Shown piece after piece: positions 8,167 to 17,387 of a DNA stretch of 64,000 bases. Location of the stretch: the NCBI RefSeq assembly GCF_050490315.1, contig NZ_JBNPEO010000001.1, positions 124,001-188,000 of the forward strand, written 5' to 3'. The notes beneath the pieces were generated by a model. The model saw nothing but the letters and a program-made list of their open reading frames with translations. It did no database searches and was not told the DNA's origin. Within the stretch, counting starts at the first letter, position 1; every line of letters begins with the position of its first letter. This DNA is from JBNPEO01 sp050490315. Lineage in GTDB: Bacteria > Actinomycetota > Actinomycetes > Actinomycetales > Micrococcaceae. The position numbers and the translations under genes were made by a program.

Positions 8167-8568
8167 ATGAAGACTCTGCTCAATATCATTTGGCTGTTGT
8201 TCGGTGGCCTGTGGCTGGCGATCGGTTACTTCGCAGCTGGCATCATTTGCTGCATCCTTATTGTCACCATTCCGTGGGGCCTCGCGTCCTTCCGAATTGG
8301 GGCCTACGCGCTGTGGCCGTTTGGTCGGACAGTGGTGGAACGTCCCGGTGGAAATGGCTTCTTCTCGTTGCTGGGCAATGTGGTCTGGTTGCTTGTGGCG
8401 GGGATCTGGTTGGCTGTGGGTCACGTGGTTACGTCCATTCCGATGTTCGTTTCCATCGTGGGAATCCCGCTGGGTATTGCGAACCTCAAGCTCATCCCAG
8501 TCTCCTTGATGCCACTGGGTAAGCAGATCATCAGCACCGGTCAAGCCCTCCCCGGGTACCGGCACTAA
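8167..8568 (+). CDS. YccF-domain inner-membrane protein
   Basis: A 133-residue protein with two copies of the YccF (DUF307) unit: NIIWLLFGGLWLAIGY at the N-terminus and NVVWLLVAGIWLAVGH near residue 73, each followed by a hydrophobic helix and a PWG/GIPLG turn. It has four predicted membrane segments. The function of the family is unknown; the fold is that of small membrane proteins with internal duplication. The start ATG at 8167 is the family start. It is divergent from the permease gene. Confidence 0.85.
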   Translation: MKTLLNIIWLLFGGLWLAIGYFAAGIICCILIVTIPWGLASFRIGAYALWPFGRTVVERPGGNGFFSLLGNVVWLLVAGIWLAVGHVVTSIPMFVSIVGIPLGIANLKLIPVSLMPLGKQIISTGQALPGYRH

Positions 8569-8583
8569 TTCACCCTTTCTCTT

Positions 8584-8657
8584 CGCCGAGGTCGGTGCAT
8601 CGCGCCGTTCGCCTAGGGAATTTCCGGGGGATTCGGAGCTATGCACCGACCTCGGCG
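8584..8657. repeat. Palindromic element, family A, copy 1
   Basis: The 17-bp arms CGCCGAGGTCGGTGCAT and its complement enclose a spacer of about 40 bp that is itself partly self-complementary (GGAATTTCC). It is nearly identical and in the same orientation as 9108-9182, on the other side of the VOC gene. It lies 35 bp past that gene's stop codon and could stop transcription, but it has no T-run. Confidence 0.85.
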
Positions 8658-8692
8658 GCAGGGTGATGGTGGACCAACTCGCCGTTGCTGAC

Positions 8693-9100
8693 TTATTCGC
8701 CGGCGCGCAGGGCTCGCAGGACGCAGAACTCATTCCCGTCCGGGTCCTCGAGTACCACCCACGTGACGTCCGGGCCTTGGCCAACATCTATGCGGCGTGC
8801 CCCGAGAGCCTCGAGCCGGGCGACCTCGGCATCCCTGTCATCCGGGCGAAGATCCAGGTGAAGTCGGTTCTTGACCGACTTCGACTCCGGAACCCGCAAA
8901 AATGTCAGGCCGGGGCCGGTGGGGCTCGTCGTTGGGCTGTCCTGTGCGGGCGCAGAGTCTCTGGCTGGCTCGAGGCAAATTTCGTCGTCGTCCTGGTAGG
9001 TGCGTGCATAGCCCAAAGCCGCTTCCCAAAAGTCGGCTGCGAGGCTCGGGTTGGTTGAATCGATGGCTACTGAATCAAATCGAAGTGTCATAACCGCCAT
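8693..9100 (-). CDS. VOC-family protein, palindrome-bracketed
   Basis: A protein of about 135 residues starting MAVMTLRF at 9100, where GGAG lies four bases before the ATG; a second ATG three codons later (9091) is possible. The motifs FDSVAIDSTNPSLAADFWEAALGY, DEICLEPA, LHLDLRP and a C-terminal VVLEDPDGNEFCVL are those of the glyoxalase-like VOC domain common in actinobacteria. The metal-ligand positions are only partly conserved, so it may be a binding or resistance protein. The GGAG used for initiation lies inside the arm of palindrome copy 2, so the hairpin could mask the start site in mRNA. A matching palindrome brackets the other end. Confidence 0.82.
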   Translation of the reverse strand: MAVMTLRFDSVAIDSTNPSLAADFWEAALGYARTYQDDDEICLEPARDSAPAQDSPTTSPTGPGLTFLRVPESKSVKNRLHLDLRPDDRDAEVARLEALGARRIDVGQGPDVTWVVLEDPDGNEFCVLRALRAGE

Positions 9101-9107
9101 TATTCTC

Positions 9108-9182
9108 CGCCGAGGTCGGTGCATAGCGCCGTGGGCCTAGGAAATTTCCGGGGATTTCGGAGCTATACACCGACCTCGGCGG
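9108..9182. repeat. Palindromic element, family A, copy 2
   Basis: It has the same arms as copy 1 (CGCCGAGGTCGGTGCAT/GTATAGC...; one mismatch in the right arm at the TACACC position) and a closely similar spacer containing CCTAGGAAATTTCCGGGG. It lies between the VOC gene start and the stop codon of the DUF4031-HD gene. Confidence 0.85.
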
Positions 9183-9196
9183 CAGGAGGGGAGGGG

Positions 9197-10081
9197 TCAG
9201 GCGAGCGTGGCGAGTTCGTTGCTCAGGTTTCTGCGAGCGTCGTCGAGCCACAATTCGCGTGCGCGTTGCGTGTGAAACAACGGTTCCAACGCCAACAATT
9301 GACGTACGACGGCGGCCCGCCCCTTTGCGAAATCAGCGTCGCTAACATGGGGGTACTCGTGCCGGACGGCCGTGGCGTATCTTTCGTACGCGGCGGGGTG
9401 CCGCGCGAGCACCGCGAGGTCGGCATCGCAAAGGAGCTGCCCGGCAGCGTCGCTCGACTCCGGGTGGTGGTTGGCGGTGAGGCGAACCAGCCGTGCCACC
9501 TCCGCAACGTCGTGGGGTGTCACAACCTCAACCAGCGCGCTCAGCCGGTCCTCGGCCAGTGCGGCGGAGTCCTCTTCATCCTGCCCCGCGACCCCGTTGT
9601 ACACGGCATCGTGGAACCATGCGGCGAGTGCAACCGTGCGGGGTGCAGGCTCGGGAGTGCAGAGCAGATCGAGGCCCTCGAGAACTGCGAGAAGGTGGGC
9701 CCGATTGTGATATCTGCGGTGCTCTTCGCCCCATCGCTCCAGCAGCTCCTGCCGCAGTTCGGTGCACTCCGGCAGTAGGGCATCCCAACGGTGCGTGAGG
9801 GCCAAAACTACTGCCTTGTTCCGCTCGCGGGCGGGGATTCTCAACCCGCTGGCCACGAGTCTGCGCACGAGTGTGCGGCCGTCAACGGGCAGGGCACCGG
9901 CGGCAATAAGATCCTGGTAGCGACTCAACGGGACGTCGTAGTGATCGCCGTCGAAGGCTCGCTCTGGGATTCCTGCCGCAGCCGCGAAAGCGTGTAATTC
10001 GGCTAAAGATGCGTCTGAGACAAGGTGGGAAAACACGGTTCCATGGGCAGGCCAGAGTGGCGGATCGATCAGCAGAGCCAT
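9197..10081 (-). CDS. DUF4031 - HD phosphohydrolase fusion protein
   Basis: A 294-residue two-domain protein. Residues 1-80 match DUF4031 (start MALLIDPPLWPAHG, then FSHLVSD, HYDVPLSRY), a small domain of unknown function. From about residue 108 an HD-type metal-dependent hydrolase follows: RYHNRAHL (His125, His129), AAWFHDAVY (His157-Asp158) and a late Asp in LLCDADLAV (Asp219), so the metal ligands look intact. HD proteins of this type resemble predicted nucleotide phosphohydrolases. The fusion suggests DUF4031 may supply substrate recognition. It is divergent from clpB. Confidence 0.85.
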   Translation of the reverse strand: MALLIDPPLWPAHGTVFSHLVSDASLAELHAFAAAAGIPERAFDGDHYDVPLSRYQDLIAAGALPVDGRTLVRRLVASGLRIPARERNKAVVLALTHRWDALLPECTELRQELLERWGEEHRRYHNRAHLLAVLEGLDLLCTPEPAPRTVALAAWFHDAVYNGVAGQDEEDSAALAEDRLSALVEVVTPHDVAEVARLVRLTANHHPESSDAAGQLLCDADLAVLARHPAAYERYATAVRHEYPHVSDADFAKGRAAVVRQLLALEPLFHTQRARELWLDDARRNLSNELATLA

Positions 10082-10159
10082 GCTGGGAGTCTACGCCTGA
10101 GGAGGGTGACCAGAACTCGAGAAAATAGGGCCCTGAACCCTGTGGATAACTTGTTTTTC

Positions 10160-10186
10160 AAAGTTGAGCGGACTACACTCAACTTT
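10160..10186. promoter_or_regulatory. HAIR-like HspR operator upstream of clpB
   Basis: The inverted repeat AAAGTTGAG-N9-CTCAACTTT is perfect over 9-bp arms. It agrees with the HAIR consensus (CTTGAGT-N7-ACTCAAG) bound by HspR, the repressor of dnaK and clpB operons in actinobacteria. A TTGACG hexamer 7 bp downstream (10193-10198) could be part of the promoter. HspR itself is not in the window. Confidence 0.7.
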
Positions 10187-10304
10187 AGTGCGTTGACGTA
10201 TATAAGCAACGCGCGGTTGTATGTAATTAGCTTCAGCACCAACCGGTTCTCGTGGCAGGGAAGCTGCCGCGACCGGTCTTGGAGTTCTCTTGAAGGAGTA
10301 CGCT

Positions 10305-12965
10305 TTGGACACCAAATTCACCACCAAGAGCCAGGAGGCTCTGTCCTCCGCGGCCATGAACGCCTCCACGGCCGGTAACCCCCAGGTGGAACCCGCCCAC
10401 CTGCTCAAAGCCCTGATGGATCAGCGCGAAGGCGTGGCTGTTTCACTCCTGAAAGCCGCCGGCGCAGATCCGGACTCCGTGAGCGTTCATGCCAGTACCG
10501 CCATCAAAGCCTTGCCTTCAAGTTCCGGCAGTTCGGTGGCTCAGGCGCAGCTGTCACGCCCTGCACTGCAGGTGATCCAGGCTGCTCAAGCCGAGGCTGA
10601 GAAGCTCGGCGACTCCTACGTCTCCACCGAACACCTGCTGCTGGGTCTCGCCTCGGGCAATGGTGGGGTGTCAAAACTACTGCGCGACGCCGGTGCCTCC
10701 CATGAGGCGTTGGTCGCCGCACTGCCGGGTGTCCGTGGGGACCGCAAGGTGAATTCACCAGACCCGGAAAACACGTTCCAAGCGCTCGAGAAATTCGGTA
10801 CTGACCTGACTGCCGTGGCGCGCTCGGGCAAGTTGGACCCAGTGATTGGCCGTGATGCTGAGATTCGCCGCGTGATTCAGGTGCTGAGCCGTCGAACCAA
10901 AAACAACCCCGTCATCATCGGTGAGCCGGGCGTTGGTAAGACGGCCGTCGTCGAAGGTTTGGCTCAACGGATTGTGGCAGGCGACGTACCGGAGAGCCTT
11001 CGCGGCAAAACCCTGATTGCCCTTGACCTCGCCTCCATGGTGGCCGGTGCTAAGTACCGTGGCGAATTCGAAGAGCGGCTCAAGGCTGTTCTCGAGGAAA
11101 TCAAGAACTCCAACGGCCAGATTGTCACGTTTATTGATGAGATCCACACCGTGGTGGGTGCCGGTTCAAGTGGTGATTCGTCGATGGATGCTGGCAACAT
11201 GCTTAAGCCGATGCTGGCTCGTGGCGAGCTGCGTCTGATCGGTGCAACCACACTGGACGAGTACCGCGAAAACATCGAAAAGGACCCGGCCTTGGAGCGT
11301 CGTTTCCAGCAGGTGTTTGTGGGCGAACCGAGCGTGGATGACACCATCGGTATCCTCCGTGGCCTGAAGGAACGCTATGAAGCTCACCACAAGGTGGCCA
11401 TCGCTGACTCGGCACTCGTTGCCGCAGCAACCCTGTCCAACCGGTACATTTCCGGCCGCCAGTTGCCGGATAAGGCTATTGACCTCGTTGATGAAGCTGC
11501 GTCTCGTCTGCGGATGGAGATCGACTCCGCGCCGGAAGAGATCGACCAGCTGCGCCGTGTTGTGGACCGCCTCACTATGGAGGAATTGGCCCTGAGCGGT
11601 GAAACCGATGCGGCGTCGGTGGAGCGTCTGGCTGCTTTGCGTGCGGACATGGCGGACCGGAAGGAAGAACTCGCCGGCCTCAACTCGCGTTGGGAAGCTG
11701 AAAAGGCTGGCCTGAACCGGGTCGGTGACCTCAAAGCAAAGTTGGACGAGTTGCGTTCCACGGCGGACAAGGCTCAGCGTGAAGGTGATCTGGAGACAGC
11801 TTCGCGTGTGTTGTACGGCGAAATCCCGGCACTTGAACGGGAGCTCACTGCAGCTGCGGAGGCTGAGGCTGCCAACACGGACAAGGGCTCCCAAATGGTG
11901 GCGGAAGAAGTCACCGCGGATGACATCGCCGAGGTGATTTCTGCGTGGACGGGCATCCCGGCCGGGCGCATGTTGCAGGGCGAGAGTCAGAAGCTCCTTG
12001 AAATGGAGCACGTTTTGGGTGAGCGGCTCATTGGTCAGTCCAAGGCGGTTGCTGCCGTCTCGGATGCTGTGCGTCGTGCTCGTGCAGGTATTTCCGATCC
12101 CAACCGGCCTACGGGTTCCTTCCTGTTTTTGGGCCCCACCGGTGTTGGTAAAACCGAACTCGCCAAAGCGCTTGCTGACTTCTTGTTCGACGACGAACGC
12201 GCCATGGTGCGCATCGACATGTCTGAATACTCGGAGAAGCACGCTGTTTCCCGCTTGGTAGGTGCCCCTCCCGGATATGTCGGTTACGAGGAGGGTGGCC
12301 AGCTGACGGAGGCCGTCCGCCGTCGTCCTTATTCAGTAGTTCTGTTGGACGAGGTGGAAAAGGCGCACCCGGAAGTTTTTGACATCCTGCTTCAAGTGCT
12401 CGACGACGGCCGCCTCACCGACGGTCAGGGCCGCACCGTTGATTTCCGCAACGTGATCCTGGTGCTGACGTCCAACCTGGGTAGCCAGTTCTTGGTGGAT
12501 CAGACTCTGGACCCAGCAACCAAGCGCAACGCGGTGATGAGCGTAGTCAACGGTTCATTCAAACCGGAGTTCCTGAACCGCTTGGATGAAGTCATCATGT
12601 TTGACCCGCTCAGCGTTGAATAGCTCGCCACAATTGTGGAGTTGCAGGTCAGCGAACTGGGCAAGCGGCTGCAGGATCGTCGCTTGGTGCTGGATGTCAC
12701 CGACGGTGCCCGCGCATGGTTGGCCATGACTGGTTACGACCCGGCTTATGGTGCGCGACCGTTGCGTCGTTTGGTGCAGAAGGAGATTGGCGACAGGCTT
12801 GCGAAGGCCATTCTGTCCGGTGAAATCCTCGACGGCGATACCGTCCTGGTGGACACTGCCGCCGACGTTGATGAACTCAGCATTGCCGGTTTGGAAGCGT
12901 TCGCCAATGGCGCTTCGGCGACTGAACCGCCGTCGGGCAGTGGCTTGGTGGTGCGCCGCAAATAG
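10305..12965 (+). pseudogene. clpB: ClpB disaggregase with an in-frame TAG stop at 12621-12623
   Basis: This is the AAA+ Hsp100 disaggregase that works with DnaK to rescue aggregated protein. The start is TTG at 10305, seven bases after AAGGAG (MDTKFTTKSQEAL). The N-domain is followed by AAA-1 with Walker A GEPGVGKT at residues 206-213, a middle coiled-coil domain at about 405-525, and AAA-2 with GPTGVGKT at 610-617. At codon 773 the frame reads FDPLSVE-TAG-LATIVELQV, after which 113 codons continue without any other lesion to a normal ending that contains the sensor-2 motif GYDPAYGARPLRR. The encoded 772-residue product would lack the AAA-2 small domain and should not hexamerise properly. 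It could be a real recent nonsense mutation, a base-calling error, or readthrough. Confidence 0.85.
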
Positions 12966-13012
12966 CGGAATACAACGGCAGCTAGCAGCCGCTAGCTGCC
13001 GTTGTATTCCGC
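12965..13012. terminator. Long hairpin after clpB
   Basis: A perfect 22-bp stem (12965-12986 with 12991-13012, loop AGCC) whose first base is the last base of the clpB stop codon. It lies between convergent clpB and the aldo/keto reductase gene. No T-run follows, so termination is inferred only from position; it may equally belong to the family of intergenic palindromes seen elsewhere here. Confidence 0.7.
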
Positions 13013-13052
13013 GTCCGTAATATGTTCGCCCCACGCGGGCGCCCGGGGCGGA

Positions 13053-13934
13053 TCAGGCTTCGGGGATGACCATCGAGAAACGGTCCTCGCGGATCACGTC
13101 CGGGTCTGGGCCGTTCCGAACGCCAGTGTCTAGGGCATCAATCGCGGTGAGGTCTTCGGCGTCGAGCTCAAAGCCGAACACGTCGAAGTTTTGCGCAATG
13201 CGTGCCGGGTTGGTTGATTTCGGAATGGCGGAGCGGCCCTCTTGAAGGTGCCAGCGGAGCATTACTTGCGCGGCAGACTTGCCGTGCTTATCCGCGATGC
13301 TGGCAAGGGTTGGATCCTCCATCACATTGCGTCGTTCCTCTCCCCAGCCGGGGTAGAACGTGATGCCACCAATCGGCGACCACGCTTGCGTCAAGATGCC
13401 GTGCCGCGCATTGGCCGCTTGGACTTCCGCTTGGCTGAAGTACGGGTGGAGCTCGATCTGGTTGACGGCTGGGACCACGTCAGTTGCTTCCAGTAGTTTC
13501 TCCAGGTGGTGCGGCATAAAGTTACTCACCCCAATGGCACGTACTCGCCCGTCTGCTAGCAAGGTTTCCAACGCCTTGTAGGCGGCGATGACCTGACCGA
13601 AGCGGTCCGGAGCGGGTTGGTGCAGGATGAACAGGTCTAGATAGTCCACGCCCAATTTGCCGGTCGCCTTCTCCCACGCGTGCAGCGTCTGGTCGTAGCC
13701 GTAGTCGCTGACCCAGACTTTTGTCTCGATGAAAACTTCCTGGCGCGGCAGGCCTGAGGCGCGAATACCTTCGCCCACCTCGCGTTCGTTTCCGTACGCG
13801 GCGGCGGTGTCAATGTGCCGGTAACCGGCAGACAATGCGGACTGGACTGCCGCCGTCGTCTCTTCCGGTGGGCTTTGGAACACGCCGAGTCCGAGAGCGG
13901 GCATCGTGATTCCGTTGTTAAGCGTGATGTTCAT
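13053..13934 (-). CDS. Aldo/keto reductase (2,5-diketogluconate reductase type)
   Basis: A 293-residue TIM-barrel NADPH-dependent oxidoreductase. The catalytic tetrad is visible: Asp42 and Tyr47 (HIDTAAAYGNE), Lys72 (ETKVWV) and His105 (ILHQPAP). The family signatures IGVSNFMPHHLEKLL and the C-terminal IPKSTNPARIAQN, which binds the NADPH phosphate, are present. It reduces small aldehydes or ketones; the natural substrate is unknown. It lies 35 bp downstream of the MFS pump on the same strand, suggesting one transcript controlled by the divergent XRE regulator. Confidence 0.92.
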   Translation of the reverse strand: MNITLNNGITMPALGLGVFQSPPEETTAAVQSALSAGYRHIDTAAAYGNEREVGEGIRASGLPRQEVFIETKVWVSDYGYDQTLHAWEKATGKLGVDYLDLFILHQPAPDRFGQVIAAYKALETLLADGRVRAIGVSNFMPHHLEKLLEATDVVPAVNQIELHPYFSQAEVQAANARHGILTQAWSPIGGITFYPGWGEERRNVMEDPTLASIADKHGKSAAQVMLRWHLQEGRSAIPKSTNPARIAQNFDVFGFELDAEDLTAIDALDTGVRNGPDPDVIREDRFSMVIPEA

Positions 13935-13969
13935 GATCTTCCTATCGTGGTACTGATGGGGGTACTGGT

Positions 13970-15418
13970 TTAGTGAGCGGAGGCGGGCTCAGCGGAAGTG
14001 CGGACAGGAACTGTCCGACGCGAGGCAAGGTCCGCGGGCAGGATCAGGAGCGCAGCTACGAGCAACGCCAAAAGTAAGAGGACACTGCCGGCGCTAAGCG
14101 CGGCGCTGACTTGGGCTGAGAGTTGCGCGGCGGCGGTCCCGCTGGACGGGACTGCTGCCGCAGCTGCAACGCCGATACCCAGCCCCAAACACGTCCCCAC
14201 CTGATGGAAGGTGTTGACCAAACCTGAGGCGGCTCCGGCGTCGGACGCTGGCGCACCAACAATTCCAAAGGAGGTCAGCGGCGCGAAGGCGAGCCCTTGG
14301 CCTGCACCGATGAGCAGCATGGGGGCGGCAACGTCCGTGAGGTAGTCGCTGCCCACCCCGGCGCGGCTGAGCCAAAACATCCCGGCCAGGGTCATCAGAA
14401 TCCCGAGGACCAGTGGCATCGAGGCTGGCATCCGCCGCACCAGCGGTGCAGCGCCCATGGCCACCACAAAGTTCACTGCGGTCATCGGCAAGAAGCCGAG
14501 TCCAGCCTCAAGAGGGTCAAACCCGAGGACTTCCTGCATCAATTGGGTGGTGAAATAGAAGAACCCGATCATCGCTCCCAAGTACAGGAATCGCGCCACA
14601 TAGGCTCCGGTCCGGCGCCGGCTGGCGAACAGGCGCAGCGGCATGATCGGCTGCGCGGCTTGGCGTTCGATCAGCACGAATATCACTAAGAGTACGACGC
14701 CGGTACTCGCCGCAGCGATGGTCAGCGGTGAGTTCCAGCTTTGATCAGCGGAGTTGATGATCCCGAACACTAGGGTGCCAACACCCAGCGTGGCGGTGAG
14801 CGCACCGAAAACGTCGAACCGGCCGCGGCTTCGGCCCGTTTCCGGGAGGAATCGTGGTGCGAGGATGATCATTGCCGCGCCGATGGGAACGTTGACGAAG
14901 AACCCGGCCCGCCACGAAATCCAGTGAGCCAGCGCCCCACCAATCACCAGTCCCAAGCTTGCGCCAATTCCCGCCGTCGCGCCGTACAGGGTGACGGCGC
15001 GGGTGCGTTCGCGGCCTTCGGGGAAACTCGCGGTCAGTAGCGAAAGTGACGCCGGCGCGACGATCGCCGCACCGATACCTTGCAATGCACGCCCGGAAAT
15101 TGCCCACCAACCAGCCGGAGCCAGTCCGATCAACAGAGACGCAACCGAGAACACCACCAGCCCAAAGACGAAGACGCGGCGGCGGCCCAGCAAGTCGCCG
15201 GCCCGGGCGCCCAGAAGGAGCAATCCGCCAAACACGAGGGTGTAGGCGTCCTGAACCCAGGACAGCTCGGAGGTGCTCAGATGTAGCTCTGATTGCAGGC
15301 TGGGCAGGGCGGTGAAGAGCACCGAATTGTCCAAGAGGATCATAAAGTAGCTCGCCAAAATGATGGTGAGGATCGCGGCAGGGTGCGCTGCTTTGTGGTG
15401 CATGGTGGGGGATGTCAT
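13970..15418 (-). CDS. MFS drug:H+ antiporter, DHA2 (14-helix) family
   Basis: About 482 residues from the ATG at 15418 (MTSPTMHHK). The first helix contains MILLDNSVLFTALPSL, then WVQDAYTLVFGGLLLLGARAGDLLGRRR, which is the motif-A loop of MFS transporters, and GRALQGIGAAIVAPASLSLL. The number of hydrophobic segments fits the 14-helix DHA2 group (QacA/EmrB-like), which expels lipophilic cations or antibiotics. An upstream in-frame extension to 15529 runs into the regulator gene and is rejected. It is divergent from the XRE regulator with about 100 bp between, and probably co-transcribed with the aldo/keto reductase. Confidence 0.9.
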   Translation of the reverse strand: MTSPTMHHKAAHPAAILTIILASYFMILLDNSVLFTALPSLQSELHLSTSELSWVQDAYTLVFGGLLLLGARAGDLLGRRRVFVFGLVVFSVASLLIGLAPAGWWAISGRALQGIGAAIVAPASLSLLTASFPEGRERTRAVTLYGATAGIGASLGLVIGGALAHWISWRAGFFVNVPIGAAMIILAPRFLPETGRSRGRFDVFGALTATLGVGTLVFGIINSADQSWNSPLTIAAASTGVVLLVIFVLIERQAAQPIMPLRLFASRRRTGAYVARFLYLGAMIGFFYFTTQLMQEVLGFDPLEAGLGFLPMTAVNFVVAMGAAPLVRRMPASMPLVLGILMTLAGMFWLSRAGVGSDYLTDVAAPMLLIGAGQGLAFAPLTSFGIVGAPASDAGAASGLVNTFHQVGTCLGLGIGVAAAAAVPSSGTAAAQLSAQVSAALSAGSVLLLLALLVAALLILPADLASRRTVPVRTSAEPASAH

Positions 15419-15520
15419 GTCTTCAATGCAACAGTGCTTTGAACACGCGCGGGAGTTCCTGTTGTTCCGGGTAATGGCAGTACCTCCCACGCTTCCCGGT
15501 ACCCGCGTAGCGTTGACTCT

Positions 15521-16381
15521 ATGACACACAGCGAAGACGTGAGGAAGTTCCTCTCTTCCCGCAGGGCGCGGATCACACCGGAGCAGGCTGGGCTGCCGGT
15601 ATACGGTGGCAACCGGCGCGTGACAGGTTTGCGTCGTGAAGAGGTGGCGATGCTCGCCGGTGTGAGTGTTGACTACTACATTCGACTCGAGCGCGGAAAC
15701 CTTTCGGGCGCTTCGGACAGCGTGATTGAGTCCCTCGCCAGGGCGTTACAGCTCGACGACGCCGAGACAGCTCACCTTTTTGACCTCGCTCGTGCGGCAA
15801 GCGTTTCGCCGCGTGCTCGCCGGAAGGGCAGCCCTCGGACCGTGCGGCCCAGTGTGCAGCGCGTGATCGACTCGATCACCAGCGCGCCAGCGTGGGTCAG
15901 GAATGATCGCGGTGATGTTCTGGCTTCGAATGAGTTGGGCCGTGCGCTGTATCTGGACATGATGAACGATCCGGTCAGCCCGCCCAACAGTGCCAGGTTC
16001 ACGTTTTTAAACCCCAAGGCGCGCGAGTTTTTTGTGGATTGGGAACGCAGCGCTGACGACATCGTTGCTGTGCTTCGCTCCGCAGCCGGGAAGAACCCGT
16101 ATGACAAGGACCTCACCGACCTGATCGGTGAGCTCTCAACCCGGAGCGAAGAGTTCTTGGCACGCTGGGCCCGGCACGATGTGAAGTATCACCGCACGGG
16201 ACACAAACGGCTTCATCACCCTGTGGTGGGGGAACTGGATCTGAGCTTTGAGGCACTCGAGCTTGCGGCGGACCCCGGGCTTCGGATCAACGTCTACACC
16301 GCCGATCCGGGGTCACCCTCTGAAGACGGCTTGAAGATGTTGGCTACGTGGCTTGCTACTTTGCAAGCAGACTTGAGGTGA
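15521..16381 (+). CDS. XRE-family transcriptional regulator (MmyB-like)
   Basis: A 286-residue regulator. Residues 9-80 form an XRE helix-turn-helix with the marker GLRREEVAMLAGVSVDYYIRLERG, followed from about residue 110 by the MmyB-like ligand-binding (PAS-like) domain with APAWVRNDRGDVLASNELGRAL and NPARFTFL-like segments (here NSARFTFLNPKAREFFVDW). These regulators are abundant in actinobacteria and often sit next to an oxidoreductase or pump they control, as here with the divergent DHA2 pump and reductase. Its 3' end overlaps the convergent septum-formation gene by 26 bp. Confidence 0.9.
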   Translation: MTHSEDVRKFLSSRRARITPEQAGLPVYGGNRRVTGLRREEVAMLAGVSVDYYIRLERGNLSGASDSVIESLARALQLDDAETAHLFDLARAASVSPRARRKGSPRTVRPSVQRVIDSITSAPAWVRNDRGDVLASNELGRALYLDMMNDPVSPPNSARFTFLNPKAREFFVDWERSADDIVAVLRSAAGKNPYDKDLTDLIGELSTRSEEFLARWARHDVKYHRTGHKRLHHPVVGELDLSFEALELAADPGLRINVYTADPGSPSEDGLKMLATWLATLQADLR

Positions 16382-17102
16382 GTGCGTTGCCAGTGTCCAC
16401 ACTCGCGAAGCAGTCAACCCGACGGTCGCCCTTACTCCAACTGCCTTCGCTGGGGTAAACGTTGTTTTGTTTGAGTGTGAAGTTGTTGGCTTCCGAATTC
16501 ATGTTGACGCCGCCGCATAGTTCCCGGCCCTTGGAACGAAGTTCTGTGGTGCCGGGGTATTCGGCCTTGTCCTCGTAGAAAAACACACCCACGAGTTGGG
16601 CCGAGTGTGGCGTTTTGCAATCTACAACTGTTGTCTCGCTGGCCTGCGGATCGTAGTCCTTGAAGCACTGGCCTAGCGTCAGATCCAGTGGGCTAACCGT
16701 TTGTGCGCTCGCGGTGGTGGTAGGGCTTGGAGTGCCCGACGGCGAGGGGCTGCTTGCGTCCGAAGACAGCGGTGCGTTGGTGTTTGGCTCAGTGTTGCCG
16801 CCACCGGATGTCAGCGCGGCGATTCCCCAAATCACTAAGGCGACGACGATGAGAGCTGCGAGGATGAGTGCGCCAAGAAGGTAAAGACGTTTGCGCGGGT
16901 TGGTGCTTGAGTTGTTCGGAGGCGTGTTGGGTGAGCCATTGGTTGGGTTGTTGGGTAGCTGCGGGGCGCCCGGCCCCTCTTGGTCCGCGATGAGGTATGG
17001 CGGGTGTGTTGGCAGCGGCGGGTATTTTGGCTGCAATCCCGGGGTGGATGCCGCCGGATCGGGCTCTTTGGAAGGTTCTTCCGGACGATTCCAATCTTGC
17101 AT
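16356..17102 (-). CDS. Septum-formation family membrane protein
   Basis: A 248-residue protein with a proline- and asparagine-rich cytoplasmic N-terminus (residues 1-68), one transmembrane helix at about 74-97 (LLGALILAALIVVALVIWG), a Ser/Thr/Pro-rich linker and a C-terminal extracytoplasmic domain with LTLGQCFKDYDP, VVDCKTPHSAQLVGV, CGG and DCF. The four cysteines and the C-x-PH-x-A-Q pattern match the actinobacterial 'septum formation' domain (DUF3558-like fold region). Its role in division is from family naming only. Its stop overlaps the regulator's stop. Confidence 0.8.
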   Translation of the reverse strand: MQDWNRPEEPSKEPDPAASTPGLQPKYPPLPTHPPYLIADQEGPGAPQLPNNPTNGSPNTPPNNSSTNPRKRLYLLGALILAALIVVALVIWGIAALTSGGGNTEPNTNAPLSSDASSPSPSGTPSPTTTASAQTVSPLDLTLGQCFKDYDPQASETTVVDCKTPHSAQLVGVFFYEDKAEYPGTTELRSKGRELCGGVNMNSEANNFTLKQNNVYPSEGSWSKGDRRVDCFASVDTGNALTSSLLAK

Positions 17103-17387
17103 TGCCGAGTTCCCCTTTGGTCGGGCAGTTGAGTTCGCACGGAAGTTTTAGCCGAAGTTCAAGCGGGTGCGAACAGGCCTTAAAAGTGACTCTACCCAAG
17201 TTTTTATATACAGGGCAGGCAATTGTTGGGCGCTTGGCGTCCACAGAGTGGGCAGTGGGTCCTGTCGAAGCCACGAATGCCGCTTAAAGCATGTAATCTA
17301 TAGGTACGACAAATTGACCAAATTTTCCGGGGCCTCGTCATAGCCATGGCGACCACCTCCGGTCCAAGTACAAAAGGGGGTCACGCC

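Noticed and set aside
10141..10149. DnaA box TGTGGATAA (and TTATCCACA at 18772-18780) as replication origin
   Set aside because: Isolated single boxes without clustering or dnaA/dnaN genes.
12636..12965. Separate gene of 109 codons after the clpB stop
   Set aside because: It is in the same frame and continues ClpB domain sequence (GYDPAYGARPLRR) with no ribosome site; it is the C-terminus of clpB.
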